From: a virus
Strand: one strand, 5' to 3'
IMG/VR virus record: IMGVR_UViG_3300030098_006380
Location: 1-46,769 of that record
Length of the DNA: 46,769 nucleotides
Of the stretch, positions 6,368-12,865 are shown piece after piece. The notes under the pieces are model-generated. The model made no database searches. It saw only the letters and a program-made list of their open reading frames with translations, and was not told the origin of the DNA. Position 1 is the first letter of the stretch; every line of letters begins with the position of its first letter. A program made the translations under genes and the position numbers.

Positions 6368-6817
6368 ATGAACCCAAAATGGGGTAAATATATCAGTGAA
6401 GGCGATCTTAAAGACGCTGCGATCACTGTTTGTATTGATTCGAAAGAGAGAATATTAATAATTCGGCGTTCTAACATCGATAAACGAGAGGGGCAGTGGA
6501 CCCTCCCGGGAGGACATGTGGACGACGAGGACGGCTCTATAGAGGCGGCAGCAGTCCGAGAGTTAGAAGAAGAAACTGGGTTGACCTCGGATAGCGCCCA
6601 AATGAAGTATCTGGGAGAACCAAAACCCGGAAAGTATTACTTTTTAGCCAAATCATGGTCAGGTGAGGTAGATGTGCTTATTCCAAACCCCGAAACTGGC
6701 TTAATTGAGCATGATGATTATAAATGGGCCTCAATTAATGATATAAAAGACATTGACAATAGTGAAATTCCGATCTATTTATTGGAGAAAGCTTTGGAGA
6801 TGTCAAGAAATGAGTGA
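6368..6817 (+). CDS. Nudix hydrolase
   Basis: A 149-aa protein with a Nudix box at about residues 47-71: GGHVDDEDGSIEAAAVREL followed by EEETGL. The catalytic RE-x-x-EE-x-G helix is intact. The loop before it has one more residue than the classic GX5EX7REUXEEXGU, and the first Glu is not aligned. The N-terminus (AAITVCIDSKERILIIRR) is the usual first strand. Nudix enzymes cleave nucleoside-diphosphate-linked compounds such as oxidised dNTPs, NAD, nucleotide sugars or RNA caps; the substrate cannot be told here. ATG directly follows the protease stop. Confidence 0.9.
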   Translation: MNPKWGKYISEGDLKDAAITVCIDSKERILIIRRSNIDKREGQWTLPGGHVDDEDGSIEAAAVRELEEETGLTSDSAQMKYLGEPKPGKYYFLAKSWSGEVDVLIPNPETGLIEHDDYKWASINDIKDIDNSEIPIYLLEKALEMSRNE

Positions 6818-7715
6818 TTTATACGGTGATCTTGATGAAAAAAAGAAAAAAGCCGGCACCGAATCAAGCAAAGAATCGTCTTTAAGGGACTGGTTTGGTC
6901 GAAAAGGCGAAAAGGGCTCCAAAAAAGGATGGGTTGACTGCAATGCACCTGATGGGAAAGGCGGTTACAAATCCTGTGGCCGCGGTTCTGGCGAGAAAAG
7001 AAGCAAATATCCTGCATGCAGACCTACACCCGGCGCGTGTAAAGAACGCGGCAAGGGTAAATCATGGGGCAAAAAAGGAAAATCTAAGAAAAACGAGGAC
7101 TTACACATGGATGTAGATTTAGAGAAAATAATATTTGAGGAAATCGTCCAAGTTTTAGACGAAGTATCCTCCGAAAAACAACGAAGATGGGCCTGTGCAC
7201 AAAAAGATAAGCCCGCATCTGAGAGGCCAGAAGACTTATCAGCTGCAGAGGCAGAAGAAATGTGTAAATCTGAGGTAAAGGAAGAGAAAGGCAAGAAGGA
7301 TGCCTGCTATCACAAGGTAAAATCACGCTATAAAGTCTGGCCAAGTGCTTATGCTTCTGGTGCTCTTGTTAAATGTCGCAAAGTTGGCGCTAAAAACTGG
7401 GGTAATTCCAAAAAAGAATCACTAGAAATCATGATTGAGGATGAAATAGCACACGTTTTAGACGAAAAGGCAAAAAAACCCTGTAAACCCTCCAAGGGAA
7501 AGCGATTCGCTAAGCGTGTAAACGGAAAATGTCGCTCATATGGCCAATCTGGACAAGCAAAAAGTGGTGGAGACCGCATTAGACCCGGCACTAAGAAGGG
7601 AGACGCATACTGCGCGCGTTCAGCAAAGATTAAAAAGTGTAAAAACCCCCCATGTGCCAACGATTTATCACGTAAAAAATGGAAATGTCGTGGCTCAAAG
7701 TCAATGAAAGAGTAA
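6810..7715 (+). CDS. Cys-rich basic multidomain phage protein
   Basis: The start chosen is ATG 6810 (MSDLYGDLDEKKKK), overlapping the Nudix stop by 8 nt; an upstream ATG at 6753 is buried in that gene. The 301-aa product has three basic Cys-rich blocks: WVDCNAPDG...YKSCGR...PACRPTPGACKERG (about 40-85), CYHKVKSRYKVWPSAYASG...CRK (about 160-190), and RIRPGTKKGDAYCARS near 255. They are separated by two copies of an L-E-x-I[IM]-x-[ED]-E-I-x-x-VLDE block (about 103-117 and 208-222). Blocks like these recur in marine phages as unnamed domains, probably DNA- or metal-binding. An internal GAGG-ATG at 7107 could start a shorter product. Confidence 0.8.
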   Translation: MSDLYGDLDEKKKKAGTESSKESSLRDWFGRKGEKGSKKGWVDCNAPDGKGGYKSCGRGSGEKRSKYPACRPTPGACKERGKGKSWGKKGKSKKNEDLHMDVDLEKIIFEEIVQVLDEVSSEKQRRWACAQKDKPASERPEDLSAAEAEEMCKSEVKEEKGKKDACYHKVKSRYKVWPSAYASGALVKCRKVGAKNWGNSKKESLEIMIEDEIAHVLDEKAKKPCKPSKGKRFAKRVNGKCRSYGQSGQAKSGGDRIRPGTKKGDAYCARSAKIKKCKNPPCANDLSRKKWKCRGSKSMKE

Positions 7716-7718
7716 AAA

Positions 7719-10151
7719 ATGCTAAATGACGAACAAATTCTGTTAAAAACAGCCAATCTATTAGATACTTTGCAAGAAAAGTGCTGGGATGGTTACAAAC
7801 AGGTGGGAATGAAAGATAAAAGTGGCAAAAAAGTGCCAAATTGTGTTCCTGTTGATGAAAAAGTACTCCGAGAAGTCACCGAAGATGAAATGAGGGTGCT
7901 TGAAGACGTGTTGGATGACTTAAATCCAGCAAATTTGCCCTTAAATGACCTTTTTAGTGGCAAAATGCGTGTTGTCATACCATTTCCAACTGTAGATACC
8001 AACTCAGAGCTTGGAAAGTTCTCAGAATTCTTCAGATCTCAAGAATATGAAGTAGATTGGGAGAAAGGTATGGTATATGCCGAGCGTGATCTGCGTACAT
8101 CCGACGATTTTCTTGATACTTTGATGGGCGGACCTCAACCAAAGAAGAAAACTAAGAAGATTCAGATGAAAATCGGCAAGCTTTTCGCTAAAATAGCCGA
8201 TTTGAGCAGAAAAAAGGATGCATTATACCAAAAAGTCTACAAACACATGGCTGATATCAACTATATGTTGCCAGATGGCGGAGGTGTCCGGTCGCCTCAC
8301 CGCGTTACCGGAAAAATGCTTAAAGCAGCACTCGATGAGAAAGAATATGAGAATTTTCAGAGAATTAACACTCAAATTTACTTATATATTGTAAATCCGG
8401 GCGTTGCAGGTCCAGCAGGTTACAATTTAACCGATTTAGCGACTGAATACGGCGAATATTGGAAAAAGAACGCCGGATTCATCAAAAAAGAAATAAATAA
8501 CATCGATAATGACAAATTTTCCATTATTATCACCCGACATCCGATAGATGTGCTTCGAATGAGTGATTTTGACACAATTACCTCGTGCCACTCTCCAGCT
8601 AGTCGCCAAAATGCCTATCAATCGTACTATAAATGCGCTGTAGCCGAGGCTCAGGGCCATGGAGCGGTAGCATACGTGGTTGAGACAGAAGACCTTCTGA
8701 GCGCCACTAACACGGGTAATATTGATAGCGCAGAGCAAGAAATTCAAGAAGGTGAGATATTTGCTGACGATAAGCGTCCATTTACCGGCGATATTGAGCC
8801 AATTTCTCGCACACGCATCCGTCATGTTAGATATTACCGAGGAATAAGCCCTCCAAAGCGCTGGGATGATGGACAAGACGTTGGAATGCCTGAAAAGCGT
8901 GTCTATGGTATGGATATCCCCGGTTTAGTTAACAGAGTTACTGATTGGGCGAGAAATAATCAAGAAGAAGTCATCGCAAATATGCCAAAACAAGATGGAA
9001 TGATTGATCTCAGTAAATTTATGTTGTTTGGCGGCTCATATGAAGATACTTCGGGCAAGGAGGGGCGCCGCCGATTGGTGCGTCAACTAGTTGGTCCCGG
9101 CGTGGAAGTTGAAGGCTCAATGAAACAAAACACCGACACAGAAGACGACTTGGATGCCAATTTAGTTGGCGATATTATCGCACAATATGAAGGTGAATGC
9201 GAAGAAATAATGAATGAGTATAATAATAGGATGGCTCAAACATATTCTGATTATGAAGTTCAAGATGATGGCGGTGAGGGGGCTTATATTGCTCCTTTCG
9301 CAGCGTTTATTGCGAAGTGGCCCGTTGATGAATGGAAAAGGTTGCCCGGCAACCAAGAAGAAGTAGTGTGGAACTCTGTTGATGAAGTGATTGCCATATA
9401 TGGTGATATATTTGTTGATTCTAACAACTATACACCTGTTATTCGTCGTGTGCGTGAAGAAATACACTTAACTATGAAGATTAACTTTGAGCATCCTGAC
9501 ATTTATGGTAACAGTTATATGGCAATGCCAGACGAATACAGAGATGCACTTCAGAATATTGATGTAATAATCGACGACAGAAGAGATCAGTTTGAAGCTG
9601 TTCTAACTGACTACTTTAAACGAGAAGGGCAAATGGAAGGTGGTACATATATGAATCTTGCTATGTCCATTGAAGATGGAGCACTTACCTCCTATGAGTG
9701 GGATCTTGACACTGATGGGGAATACTCCGAATCATATGAATCATCTGCACGGTATACACATTACTACGATCCAGAAGATTTAGGATTGGGAATTGATGTG
9801 CTAAAGCAGATTGTTGATTCTCGCGATTTTAGAATTGAATTGAGAAAACAACTGCTCGAAGCGCCAAGAAAAGAAATAAATACTCAATATTACTTATCTA
9901 TGAATGCAATAACAGTAGACCAGAGCGGAGAGGTCGCATTTACCGCTGTATTCACGATTAACGCTGATGAGCCGGACCTTATGGCTGAGTTGTTTCAAGA
10001 GCTTGTAGAGGGTGAGATGGACGATGAAGACAACCTTAATGTGGTATTTAATAGAGTATTAGCCCAGTTTGTTAATTCTCGCCAGCCCGCATCGATGCAA
10101 ACAAATGAAAACCTTGTAAGAACTTGGAAAGGGTTTTTAAATGGCCAATAA
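7719..10151 (+). CDS. large protein of unknown function, 810 aa
   Basis: The second largest kind of product in the window, starting 3 nt after the previous stop. The N-terminus carries a short Cys block (CWDGYKQVGMKDKSG then VPNCVP, residues about 22-45) of the kind seen at the ends of phage structural or packaged proteins. An acidic helical linker (EVTEDEMRVLEDVLDDL) follows. The central part has DTITSCHSPASRQNAYQSYYKCAVAEA with GAVAYVVE. The C-terminal 350 residues are acidic and mixed α/β. No catalytic motif is clear. Size and neighbours with head-targeting leaders suggest a virion-internal or injected protein; that is inference. Confidence 0.75.
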   Translation: MLNDEQILLKTANLLDTLQEKCWDGYKQVGMKDKSGKKVPNCVPVDEKVLREVTEDEMRVLEDVLDDLNPANLPLNDLFSGKMRVVIPFPTVDTNSELGKFSEFFRSQEYEVDWEKGMVYAERDLRTSDDFLDTLMGGPQPKKKTKKIQMKIGKLFAKIADLSRKKDALYQKVYKHMADINYMLPDGGGVRSPHRVTGKMLKAALDEKEYENFQRINTQIYLYIVNPGVAGPAGYNLTDLATEYGEYWKKNAGFIKKEINNIDNDKFSIIITRHPIDVLRMSDFDTITSCHSPASRQNAYQSYYKCAVAEAQGHGAVAYVVETEDLLSATNTGNIDSAEQEIQEGEIFADDKRPFTGDIEPISRTRIRHVRYYRGISPPKRWDDGQDVGMPEKRVYGMDIPGLVNRVTDWARNNQEEVIANMPKQDGMIDLSKFMLFGGSYEDTSGKEGRRRLVRQLVGPGVEVEGSMKQNTDTEDDLDANLVGDIIAQYEGECEEIMNEYNNRMAQTYSDYEVQDDGGEGAYIAPFAAFIAKWPVDEWKRLPGNQEEVVWNSVDEVIAIYGDIFVDSNNYTPVIRRVREEIHLTMKINFEHPDIYGNSYMAMPDEYRDALQNIDVIIDDRRDQFEAVLTDYFKREGQMEGGTYMNLAMSIEDGALTSYEWDLDTDGEYSESYESSARYTHYYDPEDLGLGIDVLKQIVDSRDFRIELRKQLLEAPRKEINTQYYLSMNAITVDQSGEVAFTAVFTINADEPDLMAELFQELVEGEMDDEDNLNVVFNRVLAQFVNSRQPASMQTNENLVRTWKGFLNGQ

Positions 10152-10392
10152 ATATTTAAATGACCCCGACTATCTTTTTAGTATTTTAACAATGCTCGTA
10201 AAAAAGAACGGTGGGAAAATCACTATCACAGAAGAAGAGATGAAAAACGTAAACAAGGGCGATCTTATTGGAATGTATTATGAACCAGACACTGGAAACC
10301 TGATACTTAAAGAAGTTGATGCGGAGGACATGCTACAGGCCACATCAATGGTCAGAGACAAGAAAAAAGACGAAAAGGTATATGATAACTAA
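10141..10392 (+). CDS. hypothetical protein, 83 aa
   Basis: ATG 10141 overlaps the end of the 810-aa gene. The product is small, soluble and charged: an N-terminal helix (DPDYLFSILTMLVKKN), a β-hairpin (GKITITEEEM ... NLILKEV) and a Lys/Asp-rich tail. The layout resembles small conserved phage proteins of unknown role. It is coupled on both sides (the next start overlaps its stop TAATG). Confidence 0.75.
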   Translation: MANKYLNDPDYLFSILTMLVKKNGGKITITEEEMKNVNKGDLIGMYYEPDTGNLILKEVDAEDMLQATSMVRDKKKDEKVYDN

Positions 10393-10637
10393 TGTTAAAA
10401 AAGTTTACACAACACCCTGAAGACCAAGGAGAGACATATTTTGAGCATATGTTTAACTCTTGGAAAATTATAATGATTCTCAAAAGATTAGAGCTGAAGT
10501 GTTTCGTACATTCTATTTTTCCTTTTTGTTATACTGACGCGTTGTCTTCCAAAATAGATTGTCTACAGAAAATGGCCAACCGAGGAAAACTTGCCGAAGA
10601 AGACGTAGAGCTATATGAGGTATATGGTGGTGATTGA
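10392..10637 (+). CDS. DUF6356-like small membrane-associated protein
   Basis: The 81-residue product starts with TQHPEDQGETYFEHMF and continues with a hydrophobic segment CFVHSIFPFCYTDAL and SSKIDCLQKM. The order HP-x-x-x-GE-[ST]-Y-x-x-H, a helix, then VH-[AS]-[IV]-FPF is the signature I associate with bacterial DUF6356-type proteins (from memory). The hydrophobic stretch suggests membrane association. Function is unknown in the family. TAATG coupling links it to the gene before, and its end overlaps the start of a tiny membrane gene. Confidence 0.65.
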   Translation: MLKKFTQHPEDQGETYFEHMFNSWKIIMILKRLELKCFVHSIFPFCYTDALSSKIDCLQKMANRGKLAEEDVELYEVYGGD

Positions 10638-10740
10638 ACTATTTATATTGGGTTTTGCCTGCATGAGCTTGGTAGTTGTCGCGACATCCGACATAGAAAA
10701 ACAGGAAAAAACTCATACCGAAGAGGAGCAAACAGAATGA
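10624..10740 (+). CDS. 38-residue membrane peptide
   Basis: ATG 10624 lies inside the end of the upstream gene; the frame stops at TGA 10738-10740, overlapping the next ATG (ATGA). The product is MVVIELFILGFACMSLVVVAT followed by a short acidic/Gln-rich tail (EKQEKTHTEEEQTE), one transmembrane helix with a soluble C-terminus. A Cys in the helix (FAC) could allow lipidation but the lipobox is poor. The nested, coupled arrangement with a secreted protein is reminiscent of two-gene spanin or membrane pairs, without proof. Confidence 0.5.
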   Translation: MVVIELFILGFACMSLVVVATSDIEKQEKTHTEEEQTE

Positions 10741-10982
10741 AATACGCACTATTATTTTTACTTTCTAGTGTTGCGTACGCAGATGATAGCAATGAAGAGC
10801 CCAAAGTAGTATACAAGCAGAAAACCGAAATTGATTTTGATGGAGTGGAAGTCCAAGGAGAACTGGTAAAACCACAAGGATCCTTGCTTTTAGAGCGAAA
10901 ACATGCTAAATTTAATCCTATGATTAAACTGCGTACTGATTTTGACGATTTAATGGAAGATTCGATACAGGAGATAAAGTAA
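10737..10982 (+). CDS. small secreted protein with KPQGS motif
   Basis: An 81-aa product with signal peptide MKYALLFLLSSVAYA (cleavage near A15-D16). The mature part reads VVYKQKTEIDFDGVEVQGE, LVKPQGSLLLERK, FNPMIKLRTDF. I recall similar short secreted proteins with an 'IDF-x-G-x-x-V-x-G-E-L-x-KP-x-G-S' motif in Myxococcota/Bdellovibrionota, some linked with motility machinery; this is unverified. If correct, the phage carries a homologue of a host envelope protein. It is coupled to the membrane peptide before it (ATGA) and lies immediately before the 10983 gene. Confidence 0.7.
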   Translation: MKYALLFLLSSVAYADDSNEEPKVVYKQKTEIDFDGVEVQGELVKPQGSLLLERKHAKFNPMIKLRTDFDDLMEDSIQEIK

Positions 10983-11906
10983 ATGAAACTTTTAATGGAA
11001 AACTGGCGATTATACTGCGAAGAAGATTTTGTAGTTTTGTGTGAAAGTTATGAACAAGGCATTATCACGGAAGAACGTCTTCTGATGCTTTGGGAAGACA
11101 GCGTTGACAGGAAATACCAGCAGTTGTTAAACGAGGGTATTATGGATATTCTTGCTGTCGGATACGAAAAAGGCAAACAACTTGCTGGTAAAGCAAAAGC
11201 AGTATACGATAATGCAGTTTCTAAGGTCAGCAATTTTTATATGGATCTCCTCAATCAAGTTTGGCTACTCACCCAAAAAATAAAGCAAGGGCTCGGTAAG
11301 CTTGCTTCTGTATTAAAAAGTGTTTATAATAAAGTGTCTGCTTTTTGTGAACTTCATCCGATCATATGTAACGCTACCAAGATCTTAATTGTTATGTTTG
11401 CAATCGCCGGCGCGGCGTTATTTTTCAGTTCAAGTCTTCGCGAAGCACTCGCTAGCGCAGTAAAAAACATACCAACGGATGCGCTTACTGGAGATCTAAA
11501 AGTGCAGAGTATGACAACACCGGGAAAAGTAATTAATCTGAATGATGCAGGAATAGATGCCCTGAAGGGTGTTTTGAGTCTAGGTGCGGATCCCAAGGTT
11601 GACTCCCCAGAGTTAAACCAACTTTATGCTGACGCTTATAAATTCCTAGAGCAGGCCCATGCCTCGAAAGAGGTTATTGAGTTGGCGCAAGCAACAGATA
11701 AAGGTGCTAATGTTGTACAGGGTGCTTTCGAAATTTTAAATAAGACTCTCGATGCGGGTGATGCTACCTTTCAGGAGTTTGTTAACTTAGGGAAGAATGC
11801 GGAACTCATAACAGTAAAATCAAGCACCACGGTATCAACATTAACAGCAGAAAATAGTGGGTTTGCAAAATCAGTTATTGAATTTCAATCCGTAGTTTCT
11901 CCGTAA
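10983..11906 (+). CDS. membrane-spanning protein with capsid-targeting-like leader
   Basis: A 307-aa product starting MKLLMENWRLYCEEDF. The leader MKLL-x-ENWR-x-[YF] is shared with the two following proteins and ends in E-E like T4 internal-protein leaders. A second E-rich helical part follows, then helices with coiled-coil character (about 70-120), one strong transmembrane segment (ILIVMFAIAGAALFF, about 134-150) and a soluble Ala/Val-rich helical C-terminal half. A packaged protein that inserts into the host membrane on DNA entry would fit; that is inference. No family is recognised. Confidence 0.75.
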   Translation: MKLLMENWRLYCEEDFVVLCESYEQGIITEERLLMLWEDSVDRKYQQLLNEGIMDILAVGYEKGKQLAGKAKAVYDNAVSKVSNFYMDLLNQVWLLTQKIKQGLGKLASVLKSVYNKVSAFCELHPIICNATKILIVMFAIAGAALFFSSSLREALASAVKNIPTDALTGDLKVQSMTTPGKVINLNDAGIDALKGVLSLGADPKVDSPELNQLYADAYKFLEQAHASKEVIELAQATDKGANVVQGAFEILNKTLDAGDATFQEFVNLGKNAELITVKSSTTVSTLTAENSGFAKSVIEFQSVVSP

Positions 11907-11928
11907 TGCAATAAAAAGAATAATCAAA

Positions 11929-12129
11929 ATGAAACTCCTACTTGAAAATTGGCGCGAGTATTTAAACGAAGCCCATGGGCTATCTCAAAAAGATCTGGAC
12001 TATGTGAGAGACTTCGCAGGCAAGACCGACGACAAAGAATTAAAAAGAATATTAAAGTTTATTATTAAGTCAAATGTTTTAGTCGATAAGACACAAGATG
12101 TAACCAAGATGAAAGACAAAGATAAATGA
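11929..12129 (+). CDS. small protein with capsid-targeting-like leader, 66 aa
   Basis: The product begins MKLLLENWREYLNEAHG, almost the same leader as the flanking genes; the E-A junction after residue 14 matches the cut site of T4 internal proteins (…E|A). The remaining 50 residues are a charged helical domain (LSQKDLDYVRDFAGK ... LKRILKFIIK) rich in Lys and Asp. It resembles a miniature internal head protein. Coupled to the next gene (ATGA at 12126-12129). Confidence 0.7.
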   Translation: MKLLLENWREYLNEAHGLSQKDLDYVRDFAGKTDDKELKRILKFIIKSNVLVDKTQDVTKMKDKDK

Positions 12130-12812
12130 AACTCCTGTTTGAAAATTGGCGGAAGTTTATTGCAGAAGATTATGAGCCTATCACAACCCTTCGCATTTTT
12201 GACTTTGACGAAACAATAGCTCATACCGAATCAGAAACCCGAGTAACAGCGCCGGATGGCTCAACAGCCACTCTACGCAACCAGCAAGAGTTTGAAGAGT
12301 ATATGAACGCTGCAGCAGAAAAAGAAGGTATTGAGGCCTTTGACGCTGTAGATAAACTTATGGAAATGGGGTATCAAATCGATTTAAGTGATTTTTCTAT
12401 TGTCAAGAACCCAACCGAAATAAAAGCAATCACAGATATAATGAAAGAATTCCCCAGAGACTCCAAAACTTTTATTATGACTGCTCGAAGAGGTCAGTCC
12501 TTGGGCCCTATTATGGACTACTTGGAGGAAATAGGAATAGATACCTCTCAGGTTAGACCGATGGCAACACAGGGAGAATCAAAAGGTGACGTTATTGCTA
12601 CAATGATAGGCAATAAAATCCTCCCGAATGGAAAATCCAACATAAACAAAATTGAATATTTTGAAGACTCCACAAAAAATATTCAGGATGTTTTAGAAAA
12701 GGTATGTAGAAATCCTGACATAAAAGATATCAAACCGGACGACTTCGTACTAATTATTAAGCAAGTCATACGAAAAGGTGACTCTTATACGCTTCAAAAC
12801 ATTGAATGTTAA
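12126..12812 (+). CDS. HAD-superfamily hydrolase with capsid-targeting-like leader
   Basis: A 228-aa product. Residues 1-14 are the shared leader (MKLLFENWRKFIAE), very close to the T4 IPIII type leader MKTYQEFIAE. The HAD domain follows directly: motif I FDFDETIAHT (D25 and D27 by count from the start), a cap region, motif II in FIMTARR, and a late acidic motif IEYFEDSTKN. HAD enzymes of this form are phosphatases acting on small molecules or on polynucleotide 3' ends (PNKP-like). The leader suggests it is packaged in the head. ATGA overlap with the gene before. Confidence 0.85.
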   Translation: MKLLFENWRKFIAEDYEPITTLRIFDFDETIAHTESETRVTAPDGSTATLRNQQEFEEYMNAAAEKEGIEAFDAVDKLMEMGYQIDLSDFSIVKNPTEIKAITDIMKEFPRDSKTFIMTARRGQSLGPIMDYLEEIGIDTSQVRPMATQGESKGDVIATMIGNKILPNGKSNINKIEYFEDSTKNIQDVLEKVCRNPDIKDIKPDDFVLIIKQVIRKGDSYTLQNIEC

Positions 12813-12829
12813 AAAGATTACTTTTTTCA

Positions 12830-12838
12830 TGATATAAT
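12830..12838 (+). promoter_or_regulatory. extended -10 promoter
   Basis: TGATATAAT gives a perfect -10 (TATAAT 12833-12838) with the TG extension, in an AT-rich spacer. No good -35 is found at 17 nt. It lies 27 nt before the radical-SAM gene, which has GGAG before its ATG. Confidence 0.6.
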
Positions 12839-12865
12839 ATTTTTTCAAGTTAGGATGGAGAGATT

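Noticed and set aside
9877-10155. ATAAATA words as T4-type late promoters
   Set aside because: These fall inside coding sequence (9877, 10148) or in a stop/start junction (42873) without consistent placement before virion genes.
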